From the NCBI GenBank assembly GCA_037501455.1, contig CM074857.1, positions 128,017,501 through 128,081,500 on the forward strand: a stretch of DNA of 64,000 nt. Reading direction: 5' to 3'. The notes under the pieces are model-generated. The model was given only the letters and a program-made list of their open reading frames with translations. It ran no database searches and was not told the DNA's origin. Each line of letters opens with the position of its first letter. Position 1 is the stretch's first letter. The translations under genes were made by a program, and so were the position numbers. The DNA comes from Lantana camara. Its lineage: Eukaryota > Streptophyta > Magnoliopsida > Lamiales > Verbenaceae. This document shows, in pieces, positions 48,957 to 59,790 of this stretch.

Positions 48957-49329
48957 TGATTCGACCTGAACCCGATCCACGACAAACCCCACATCTTATA
49001 GAATAAAAGCCTAATTAGTTTATTATCAAGTTTTAGGACATTTAGAGAGTGACCCATGGGCTTGATTTATTTATTTCAATATTGAGTTGGGTATAATTCC
49101 AATAGTCTAGTTTCAAATATAGTCTCCTAGGTTATATAGGGATATTGTTATATATCATAAATCTAAAAGCTGTTTGGGCTACATAATAGCTGTGCCAAAC
49201 AGGCCATAACTTTTGCTTTAATTGCACACTCTATGGTTGATATTAATGGTCTTTGCAAAAGAAGCCCATAACTTATTAAAGATTATTAATTGGGGTCTTT
49301 TATTAGGGCTTCATATAGTAAACAATTTA
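48957..49329. other. Intergenic, follows the tandem duplication
   Basis: The first part (GATTCGACCTGAACCCGATCC) continues the hAT-like remnant that begins at 48802 and that copy 1 lacks beyond the joint. No gene is seen; the short frame at 49222-49509 runs into the next MITE. Confidence 0.4.
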
Positions 49330-49721
49330 CGGGAAATTCCCGAAAGATTCCCATATGGGAACTCAAATTCCTCTTTACTCCGTACTTTCAAAAAAGTTCC
49401 TCCGAACTCCCCAGATGAAAATCAAAGTTCCTCTTTACTCCCCGTTTTTTTGGAAGGTTGTATAAAAATTCAAGAATCGCGTACTCGAACCCCGAAATCA
49501 CGTATTTAAATGCCCAAATGATGTATTTACCCCCAAATACATCATTTGGGCATTTAAGTACTTGATTTCGGGGTTCGGGTACGCGATTCTTGAATTTTTA
49601 TACAACCATGGGGAGTTAAGGAGAATTTGGCCTGTCATCTAGGGAGCAAATGAAAACTTTTTTAAAATAAGGAGTTAAAGAGAATTTTTTCAACTTTTAG
49701 GTACTATTCATAGAAAATCCC
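49330..49721. mobile_element. 392-bp palindromic MITE, imperfect 9-bp TSD
   Basis: Begins CGGGAAATTCCCGAAAG and ends ATAGAAAATCCC. The flanks AACAATTTA (49321-49329) and AAGAATTTA (49722-49730) agree in 8 of 9 bases. The centre is the palindrome CCAAATGATGTATTT / AAATACATCATTTGG, flanked by inverted GAATCGCGTA/TACGCGATTC motifs. Same family as 18213, 28335 and 51706. Confidence 0.75.
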
Positions 49722-49985
49722 AAGAATTTAATATAGTTGAAAAAGAAAAAGAAAAAAAAACTCTAATGCAAAGAAAGATGATAAGCTCTGGCTGGTGTGC
49801 TGACAATGACATGGGATTGTGGATAAACAATTAAATTATAATTTTTCTATAAATTCTTGCATGTCACCGATAGATAGATTATTCTATTTAGAACTCCAAT
49901 ATAGTAACAAGTCGTACCATACCGTGTCGGACATTCATATCAAAATTCGTGTTTGATATTTCCCATATAGAGGACTTATTAGAAA
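49722..49985. repeat. Diverged direct duplication, copy 1 (copy 2 at about 51047-51310)
   Basis: Shares AAGAATTTAATA-AGTTGAAAA, GATGATAAGCTCT-GCTGG, ATAAACAATTAA and TTTCTATAAATTCTTGCATG with 51047-51210, then a member of the ACGATACG family in both. Divergence is higher than in the 2.29-kb duplication, so this is older. Confidence 0.6.
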
Positions 49986-50995
49986 CTCGTAGGGACAATG
50001 GGTCATCGGTTATGCTGCTCATGTTGGGGACACTATTGTCACAGTGGGAGAGTGGCTCGGTTCGAGAGAAGTACCGAGATTGGCTTGGAAAAGATGCATA
50101 GCTAGCCAGGGACGAATCTAGGATTTATCATCAGTCGGGACTGAAAATTCCTAGGCCTCAATATATTAAAAATAATAATAATAACTTGAAATTGATTAAA
50201 CATGTCAGAACTCATAGATGATAACTGTTTTTGACGATTCGTATTCCCTTCAATTTGCTCCCACCATTTTTTCTCAAACTAAAGTTTTCACGTATAGATA
50301 CTAATATGGTCCCTTATTAAAGAAAAAAACTAATATTTGTTTTGGGATTATAATATCTACTATCGAGTGTAGTAATTAATCCTTTCGATAAATTAGAGGT
50401 AAGTTAAAGTATATACAGTTGAATAAAAATACTATTAATCCTTTTATATTCGAAATTAAAATTCGAATTCACAATATTTTATTAAAATAATTTGTATTGA
50501 AAATTAAATTATTATTATTATTTTTTATATTAATTTGACAGAGTTAGATTTTGATTAAAATTACATACGTGGTATATGGTATCTTTTATCTCTTTAATAT
50601 TATATGATACATTATCTATACAATAAGATGTATTATACTAATTTTTCTTTGCATAAAAATACAATACATTGATTTTTTTTTTAGAGTGTTCAACGCATCA
50701 TAACAAAAAGTTCACACTTTTAATTATTTTTCTATTCGAGCGAAATTTGAATTATATCTAATATAATATATACATATAACATATATTATACATAATAATT
50801 AGTAAATTGTATACTCTTAAAAAGTATTAATTAATTTATTTTCAATAATGTATATTTATATTTTAAAAATTATTTTGAGGGAATTAATTAGTGGGGGTGG
50901 GGCCCCCTCGCCTTAATTGGCTCCACCCCTGTAGCTATTAGCTAGCCAAAGTTGGAGGGTGTCTTTGCTGTAGTCTTTTGTTTTGTTCTTTTACC

Positions 50996-51046
<51 letters not shown>

Positions 51047-51705
51047 AAGAATTTAATACAGTTGAAAAAGAAAAGAAAATTTCTAAAGAAAGATGATAAG
51101 CTCTAGCTGGTGTGCTGAAATAGGATTGTGAATAAACAATTAAGTTGGAATTTTTCTATAAATTCTTGCATGTGACCCAAAGATAAGGTTGATTATTTTA
51201 TTTAGAACTCCGATTGATCGATATTTTAAAAAATATTATTTTATTGTGTAGTGTTATATCGAACACTCATATCGAATATCGTATTAGACACTTTTCATGT
51301 AAAAAATTTAAAAGAACATATATCGCCATATATATATTGTGTCATATTCGTATCGTCGTACCCCGTATCCGTACAAGTCAGAAGGAATGAAACATGCTTA
51401 ATAATCATTTTCTAAACAAGTTTGAATGATTTTCAAAATAAAACAACTGAATTGAAACGAAACATGCTTTCACATTGATGTTCTATAGTATATATATATA
51501 TATATTTATTTATTTTTTCTAACACACACCTTAAGTGGTCAAAGATATTCAAACTTGGGTCATTACTTTCGAAAAAGAATTTTTAAACCATTTAATCAAT
51601 AGCATTTGACTTAGGAAGAAATTCGTGTGGGAACTAAAAATAAAATAAAATAATATTTTGCATGTTGCACGATGCTGACTTAATGGAATTAACCCAATAA
51701 AAAAA
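49986..51705. other. Intergenic, very AT-rich
   Basis: Contains a poly(A) run passing into (TA)n at about 50996-51044, the second copy of the diverged duplication (about 51047-51310) and an ACGATACG-type repeat (51210-51375). A GGGGTGGGGCCCCCTCGCC patch lies near 50894. No gene is seen. Confidence 0.45.
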
Positions 51706-52090
51706 GGGAAAATCTTTGAATAGTATCAAAAAGTTGAAAAAATTCCTTTTAGGTCTCCAATTTTGAAAAAGTTCCCATTCAATCCCCAATTAAAAAACAA
51801 AATTCCTTTTAGGTCCCCACAAACAGTACATGTTCGTACATTGTCTTTAGGAATTGCGTATATTTTTTAGGGAATTGCGTATAAAAATCTCAAAATGTCA
51901 TATATACGAGATTCCGGGATTTTTATACGCAATTCCCTAAAAAATGTACGCAATTCCTGAATTATTATACAACCTTGGGGAGTGAAAAGGAATTTTGTTT
52001 TTTAATTGGGGAGTGAACAGGAACTTTTTCAAAATTGGGGAGTGAAAAGGAAATTCAGTTTACACTTGGGGATTTTTGAATAATTATCCG
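51706..52090. mobile_element. 385-bp palindromic MITE, opposite orientation to the 28335 copy
   Basis: Begins GGGAAAATCTTTGAATAG and ends GAATAATTATCCG, the reverse complement arrangement of the 28335-28719 copy and exactly the same length. The flanks ATAAAAAAA and ATAAAAGGA agree in 7 of 9 bases. Centre TATATACGAGATTCC with inverted ATTGCGTA motifs. Confidence 0.8.
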
Positions 52091-52696
52091 ATAAAAGGAC
52101 TTAATTATTGAGTTGAATATCATTAATTTCTATTTTGTGCGCCTTTTTTTTTAATTACAGACTATCAGTGCCTAAGTCACTTGTTCCAATATTTTAAAGA
52201 TTATAATAATAATTATTAATATTTAGAAATTCCACTCATATCATTACGGAAAATTTTAATTTGTACCCGACTCGATCAAATTAAACCAACTAAGAACAAA
52301 TATATTATACTTGTCATTTGATTTGTCACTATCCTTAAATTTTTTACTAATTACATAACAAGTATAAAAAATTAACTCATTCGTCATATCGATTAGACCG
52401 AATGAGGTTCGGGCTAAAATACCCAGCGTTATATTATTGGAAAGTTGATGGATAAAATTGCCAAATTGGGTCCTAAATATACATTAGCCAATAAAATAGG
52501 GATCAAAATGAAAGAAGAGAAATTTACTTAATACACAGCACTACAGCGGACACCAAGCAAGTAAATTGAAGTACGAAAAGTCTATAAATCATTAAATCAT
52601 AATCAATTCACGAGCAATTTTGTTCTTAATCTCTACTAATTTATCTGGATAAAATCAAAGAATTCCTACTTCTCCAATCTGTAATCCCACGAGAGA
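52091..52696. other. Promoter side of the E2 gene; nothing specific
   Basis: AT-rich with no coding frame. The last 150 bp or so are probably promoter and 5' UTR of the gene at 52697; a TCTATAAATC string at 52589-52598 is a possible TATA box. Confidence 0.4.
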
Positions 52697-55422
52697 ATGA
52701 TTTGTCGCAAATTTGCTCGGAGAAGTCAATGGGGATTCGGCCAGTGGTGGTGCTGTGTGTACTCCGCCGCAGTTCCGCCGCCGCCGGTGGCCGGAGCTGC
52801 CGCCCCGAGAGCCGGGTTCCAAATGGGGTCCCTGTTACGAGCTCAAGATCGCATTTTGACTGACCCCAGAAAGTTGTATTTCTTAAAGAATCATCGCCAT
52901 GGGAATTTTGTGAGTCCCGGCTGTTTCAGTTTTACACGTTTTCTGTGTGTGTTTGTGCAGTAGAAATGATGGAAAATCTTTAGGACTAAAATATGTGTGT
53001 GCGTTTGTGATTGGAGATGATGATGAGATTATTGAAAATTTTATTGTGGTTGATCGAATGAGGTTGTCATGTGAAGTTTAGTGACCCTTTAAATTCTATG
53101 TTCGTTTGACTTTGTTGGGCTTTTGCTTTGATTTGTAGAACAGTGTTCCTAAATTTCATTTCAGTTGCTCAAGGTTGATTAAGGAAGTCTTGGAGATGAA
53201 ATATTTTGTGTTGAAATTCATAAACTTGCTGTTTTTATATGTGTGATCTTGTTTTCCAGTGTAGCACTCCGTTTGGGATTAAAAGCTGTAAATTTTCAAC
53301 TCAAATTGCTGCTGATCTTCCGACCGAAGGTGTAATCGACGTGCCTTTGGCCCAAACCGGTGAAGGTATTGCCGAATGCGAACTTCTTAAATGGTTTGTG
53401 CAAGAGGTATAGATTTTCGTAGTTTGGAATCTTTCTAGTTTTATGCTTTTGTATATGAATGTTTAGATTATTAGCTCAAGCAGAAGAAAAATGGGATGTT
53501 CATGAGTTTTTTGGTTGTCAGGGTGAACAAGTTGAAGAATTCCAACCGCTTTGTGAGGTTCAAAGCGACAAAGCAACTATAGAGATCACGAGTCGTTATA
53601 GAGGAAAAGTCTCTAAAGTGCTTCATGTTCCAGGCAATATTGTAAAGGTAACAACAGATCAACTTAAAATTTCTTTTGTGAAATTGTATATTGGTGACTT
53701 CTCAAGTTGCGGTGACTGAACATATGTAGGTCGGAGAAACTCTTTTGATGATGGCTGTTGATGATAGTGCTCTATCCAATCAATGTTCTGAGGCTCCAGA
53801 AGTTATTAGGGAACAGGATTCGGATATAAGTGAATTGGATGGTGGTGATTTAGATCTGCAGAAGGGAAAGAGTGGTGGAGTGCTATCGACGCCTGCTGTT
53901 CGTAATTTGGCAAAAGAATTAGGTGTAAATATTGAAGAAGTGCATGGAACTGGAAAAGAGGGAAGAGTTTCAAAAGAAGATGTCCTTAATTATGCTGCAC
54001 GTCAAGGTATTCTGAAGGAAAGTGCTGCGTCTACGAAACAATTTCCTGAAATTTCAGATGATTACGAAGATAGGATAATTCCTCTGAGGTACATATATCT
54101 ATATATATGCACTATGTGTTGGTTGTTACCTAATTAAACAGTGAAATCTGCTCTATATGCAATTGCAGCAACCTCTTGGTTTCAAAATTACAAATACCTC
54201 CCTTATAAGTTGTTTTTCATTTTACAAAAGGGGTTACCAACGTGCTATGGTTAAAGCAATGACGCTAGCTTCAAATATCCCGCATTTTCATTATGTTGAC
54301 GAGATAAACTGCGAGGCCCTTATTGAGCTCAAGAAATCTTTCCAAAAGGAGAATTCAGATCCAGAAGTCAAGTATACTTTCCTCCCCGTGTTGATAAAGA
54401 CAGTGTCGATGGCATTGAGTAAATATCCATTGCTAAACAGTTGCTTCAATGAGGAATTGCAAGAAGTGACCCTCAAAGGTATGATATATTCACTATTATG
54501 TGGATTTTTAAGTATTACGTGTATGTATTAGTCTTTTATATGTTTTATTCCTTTTTATACTGCATTTACCTTTGCTAAAACCCGTCTTTCTCGTTTCTGG
54601 ATGTCGAAAGGGTCCCACAACATTGGAATCGCAATGGCTACTCCGCACGGGTTGGTAGTACCGAACATAAAGAGGGTTCAGTCTCTTTCCATAATGGAGG
54701 TCAGTTTTCATTATTTTATAAGTATTAACTAAGTTTTTTTTGTCTTTTCATAATTTACCGTTCTCTTATTTTCTTTCGCAATGAATATAGCATTTGCCTT
54801 ATTTTCTTCAGATAACGAAGGAGCTCTCACGGCTACAACAATTGGCTTTGGCCAATAAACTTAGTTCTGATGATATATCTGGTGGAACTCTCACTTTAAG
54901 CAATATTGGAGCAATTGGTGGCAAGTTTGGTTCGCCTCTTATCAATGTTCCAGAAGTTTCCATTATCGCAATTGGACGGATCCAGAAACTTCCACAATTC
55001 GACGAAGATGAAAACGTGTATCCTGCTTCAATTATGACGGTAAGCATCATCCATGTGGGAAAATTCTTATACGAGCCTAGTGTTTATCCTTGCATACGAA
55101 CTAAATGATCCAGATTTTATCATATTCAGTATTGAGATTTCTTTATATTTGTATGTGAAGTAAAAATATACGGTGCAATCTACTTCACTGCGTATACATT
55201 GAAAAAGGGACCCAAAAATTTTACTCGCAAAGTCTCACGTAACAATTTTTTTGGTTCAATCTGTGATGAATATTCTCTGATTGGCTATTTTGGTATTACT
55301 TTTCTCAGGTTAATATTGGATCTGATCATCGAGTTCTTGATGGGGCGACTGTGGCGAAGTTCTGCAACGAGTGGAAGCTGTTGACTGAAAAGCCGGAGCT
55401 GTTGATGCTGCATATGAGATGA
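52697..55422 (+). CDS. BCE2: Dihydrolipoyl acyltransferase E2 of branched-chain keto-acid dehydrogenase, eight exons
   Basis: Exons: 52697-52909, 53260-53406, 53522-53647, 53730-54088, 54231-54478, 54611-54699, 54812-55039 and 55309-55422; 1,524 nt, 507 aa. All splice phases agree. Residues 1-70 or so are a basic, Ala/Pro-rich presequence for mitochondria. The lipoyl domain spans about 84-172 with the lipoyl lysine K137 in QSDKAT. The E3-binding domain is about 213-250 ([14 protein letters not shown]...GTGKEGRV). The acyltransferase domain follows from about 278 and ends with the active-site motif DHRVLDG (H477, D481). E2 is the core that takes the branched acyl group from E1 and passes it to CoA in Leu/Ile/Val breakdown. 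The branched-chain type is chosen over pyruvate or oxoglutarate E2 by overall sequence, such as [14 protein letters not shown]. Confidence 0.95.
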
Positions 55423-56140
55423 TCTCTCTTTCCTCTGAATAGCGGTCTACGTTACTAGGGATCCAATAAGGTTGTCTGTGGCATTACAAAGAAAGATGAG
55501 AATACGGATCGTATGTGAGCTAAAACCTCGGGCGCTGTTGCAGGGAAGGTAAAGGCAAGATATGAACTTTCAGAGCATATGACCTTGGATCTCAATTGTA
55601 ATAAATTGATTCTTGCCTTTCAGTTGTTGGATGCAAGAACTCTAATGGAATGGGGCTATATTCATATGAATAAATCAATGAATTAAATCTTATGTTGCCT
55701 TGATGTCATCTCTCGTTCTTCTATCTCATTCATCTTCAGTTGCGTAATTTTGATCCTTTTTCTGGGTTCTAAATCGTATCTATTCTGTGTTCGGTTCGAT
55801 TTCAAGACCGTCGGTTAAAACAGCATAACATCGAACTACTAGAGATAGTCAATTAAGACAGCATAACATCGAACTACTCAGATTAGACATCCAACTGCGT
55901 ATTAGACATTTTTCCTGTAATTGAACTTTTACGCTTCAGAACTCAATGTGATCTTCACAGGTATAAATCAGTACTGTGTTAGTCGATCAGAACAGTTATT
56001 TCTTCCCAAAAAAGAATTATCAATAACTCAAACTCTATTCCAGCAAAATTTATGGAAAGAGCCCTACGAACTGGCCTGTACAATGTGGTAAAAATTGGAA
56101 GCAAAATTGAGAATCACTTCAAAAAACGGAAGCTTTCCAG
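55423..56140. other. Tail-to-tail intergenic region between E2 and DHODH genes
   Basis: Probably holds both 3' UTRs. For the plus-strand gene ATAAATCAATGAATTAAATC near 55668-55687 is a poly(A)-signal-like stretch. A 24-bp near-repeat (ACAGCATAACATCGAACTACT) occurs twice, at about 55821 and 55858. Confidence 0.5.
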
Positions 56141-59100
56141 CTACCTACAATCCGCTCCAACGGCTTCGTATATAGACTTGTAACTGTCCCTCTCTAAACA
56201 CTCGGCGAGTTCGGCCTATAAAAGGTACGGAAAAACATCAGAAAAGAGGGGAGGTGAAATATCATCTGGTTTCCATTGTGAATTTCATGACAATAAAGAA
56301 CTCATATCTCATAACAGTTAAACAAATACCTTGATCGTAGGTATGAGCGCAGGACCGCCATATGCAAACGCGGTATATAGCTGAACGAGAGTTGCTCCAG
56401 CTCGTATTTTCTTGTATGCATCTTCCCCGCTGAAGAAAATATCGAGTTAAGACAACGGACAACATAATTTCTGACGAGTAAAGTTTAGCGATGTTTACCT
56501 GCTAACACCTCCACATCCAATCAAAGGAATCTTACCCTGTCATATATACATCAAAATTCACACAGAAGGCAAGAAAGTTACAAGTATTGTTCGGAAGACA
56601 TGATTCGGAAGCTAAACGGACTCAAAACTTCGGGCCGAACAGTCACCTTTGTAAGAAGATACATGTCCTTGAGTATATTGGTTGACAAACTGAAGAGTGG
56701 TTTTCCGCTCAAGCCTCCAGTTTCTTCAGCAACGGGATTTTGACTAACGGGATCTGGTCTTTGAATGGTTGTGTTTGATATGATCTATAACGAATCACAC
56801 ACACATAATTTAGTCGAAGAAAAAGCATGCTTGTATTCTTTAACCGTTTTTCTGAAACAATCACGTGGATATCATTTTCAAATTGAAGGAACGTTGATTC
56901 ACGAAAATGCTATTCGAGAAACTTACCAATCCATCTACACGAAGAGCCAGAGCGACCTACAATACAGAGAGCAAACCTTAAGAGCTTGCTAAGTAGGAGA
57001 ATAACATGAGGTCTTTAACTTAATTGTGTGTGCGTACGTACCGCTGCGATATCTTCAAGATCTTGTTTAGACAAATCGGGAGCAATTTTGACGAGCAATG
57101 GTGGTGGTCCTTCTTCACCCCATTGCATTTCATCTCTTGCAGCTTGCACCTGAAACGACATTATAAGATAGTTAATTGCACCCTAGGTCCCTCTGTTATG
57201 GCTAACGAGTACAAAAACCTACACGTGGTTTAAATGTGCAAACCTTCTTTACGAGGTCTTTCAACTGTTTTCGTCCCTGCAGCTGTCTCAGGCCGGGAGT
57301 ATTTGGGGACGAAATATTGACGACCTACAATTTTGATATCTATGCATTAGTTATCAACAAATGATCATATCATTATTGAAAGAAACCGAAAATATTAATG
57401 ATATACCAAGTAATCAGCATACTGTGATAATGTATGAACTCCTTGCACATAATCTGCTGCAGCATCTTCACTAGTTTTATTCTTTCCAAGATTAACCCCT
57501 AGTATTCCTGGGCCCGCCTTTCCTCCATGGACGACATCATCTCCAGTTGAAGATGATGTTGACGACTCTAGTTTCCGTTTACCGTGTTGGGCACCTAAAC
57601 GCTTTGCTACCGCAACAATTCCTTCACTATTGAAGCCACATCTATTAATGATGGCCCTGCACACAAATTCAACCAGTTAAAAACTCGGGAGTTGTTTGTT
57701 TATGAGTTCAAACTTTTACTACTCGACGTTTTCACAACTTTAACTTCTACTTTATCTTCTATAGAAACAAAGACTTTTGAAAACATACCCTAAGTAACAA
57801 CATAACATAAAAAAGAGATTCCATCAAAAACTGTACTTATAGATAAAAGAAAATCAGCAAAACACCTTAAAATCTCACCCTTCTTTTGGCAATCTGAATA
57901 TACGAGGCTTTGGATTACCCTCTTGTGGGACCGGAGTGACCGATCCAACTTCCACAAAGCCAAAACCTAAACCAAGTAAACCTTCAACAGCCTCAGCATT
58001 TTTGTCGAAACCAGCAGAAAGACCAATTGGATTAGAGAATCTTCTCCCCCAAACTTCGAGTCCTAATATTTGTGGGTCCGTTCTCTTCTCTATTGGGACC
58101 CATCCACGGGCAGCAGCAGAGATTGCCAGTCGGTGGGCAGCCTCCGGATCAAGAAAAGCAAAAAATGGATTCACTAGTTTTGTTGCTGAGAAAAGCCAGC
58201 CACTGCATTATTTCCCAAGAGTATGCTAATTAATCATTCTTGAAGAAAATAATAATAAATCAACACTATTTTAAAATATACATAGTAGAAAAGATCAATC
58301 TGAATACCAGAAAGTTGCTTCATCCACAGTACTTGCGTACGCACCTCCACCTATAAGGAGACCTATTGCTGCTCCTGTGAATAACCTACCCTGCAATTCA
58401 AGAATGAAAATTCAAATCTTTGTGATGTTTCTATTCGGTCTTCTGTCCGAAAATTTTCCTGCTAAACTGTAACTCCAATTGACAGCAAAGCTTAGTTCAT
58501 GAGAAAAACATACAAAATCACATTGTTTCAACTTTGCTAGACTATCAAGTAAAGTTCACCGATACTAACTTTATCAGAGAAGGGAGCAATGGTCTATTCC
58601 CATAAGCACACACACGTAACAATAGGAGAGTTTACGCCCGTTTGAGCCCCACATATGCACCAAACCATCGAGATTGTGCTTGAGGAAATATATTCACACA
58701 CACAATGCGGCTTAATCCATACCGTTTGTTTCATATATGAGGCCAAACGAACTTCCCACACCACCACTTGTTTCATATATGAGGCCAAACGAACTTCCCA
58801 CACAACCACTTCTCCTTTGGCAGTATCAGCACAGTGGAAACACACTTGACATACACTTAATTTCCTTTTCTTTCAATCACAAGCTGATTTCGGCAACTCT
58901 TAGAGGATCCCTTTTCAAATTTCAGAGAACAGATGGCAATTTGCTGGTTGAAATTGAAATTACATTAACAAAACATAGCAAGAGTAAGCCAGATAAGATC
59001 ACCTTTCGCAAAAGAGGACTTTCTTCACCGAATTGACAAAGATTGAATCTTTTTCCATCAAAAGCTACATTCTAAACCAATACAGCAAGAAAGCAAAAAC

Positions 59101-59273
59101 GAGATTACCTTTTTGGAAAAATTCGGAACTTTTTTGGAAATTGGAGGCCGTGGAGTTTGAGCATTAGCTGTAGACGCAGTAGTGGATAAATTACGCAGGC
59201 CAAGATTACTGGATTTCACCGTACTGTACATAGCGCGCTCCCTCACGAATTTCAGAGCAGCCCTTATTGCCAT
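56141..59273 (-). CDS. PYRD: Dihydroorotate dehydrogenase (quinone), mitochondrial, eleven exons
   Basis: Exons: 59273-59109, 58390-58308, 58202-57879, 57656-57407, 57324-57244, 57149-57042, 56956-56927, 56784-56647, 56536-56499, 56429-56330 and 56215-56141; 1,392 nt, 463 aa, phases all consistent. Exon 7 is only 30 bp. The N-terminus is a mitochondrial presequence, followed by a membrane helix around residues 58-76 ([17 protein letters not shown]) that anchors class 2 enzymes in the inner membrane. Signatures seen: [38 protein letters not shown], the serine motif [11 protein letters not shown] at 277-287, and the FMN-phosphate region [18 protein letters not shown]. It oxidises dihydroorotate to orotate, the fourth step of pyrimidine synthesis, passing electrons to ubiquinone. 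It lies head-to-head with the next gene. Confidence 0.96.
58726..58809. repeat. 42-bp tandem duplication in DHODH intron 1
   Basis: Two copies in direct order, starting at 58726 and 58768, each with TTGTTTCATATATGAGGCC and GAACTTCCCACAC; only one or two differences. It is intronic and far from the splice sites. Confidence 0.85.
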
Positions 59274-59790
59274 TATTTTTCCGACAGAGAAAAGAAAGCA
59301 GGAATTTGCTTCAAGGTCCTCAATCGCCGGAATTTGGAAGTTCTTGTTATGGATTGTTATTTATACACACTCGTGTGTGTAACAAAAAGGGGTTCGCTCT
59401 AAAGCTGCCTACAACACTGTGTCTGTATGTGAGAGAGACAGAGAGAGAGAGTTGCAGGGAGCAGAGGCGGCGAACTATGATCCAGGGTTCTATTACAGAC
59501 CCGCTCAAGGCGGACACCTTTATTTAACTTTTCCAAGAGTTGTACATCAACTTTAACATTATAACATGTATCTTCTAATATATATTAATTTTTCCTTGAT
59601 CTTATTTTCTTTCCTTCTTTCATTAAATCCAGGTACCAAACAAAGCATATAGAAATAAGCAGAATTTAACAGAGAACAACTGCAAAAATGGACGTGCAAA
59701 GTGCAAAGTAATGATATTTATAACTGCTTTTCTTCCTTTAAAATTACAAAAAAACTTGTTCAACTTCCCCGCAAGGAACCGACCAAAATC
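59274..59790. promoter_or_regulatory. Divergent promoter region shared by DHODH and the GEX2-like gene
   Basis: Only 517 bp separate the two start codons. A GA/CT-rich stretch (GAGAGAGACAGAGAGAGAGAG, about 59430-59450) may be in the DHODH leader. No clear TATA box was found on the DHODH side. Confidence 0.5.
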
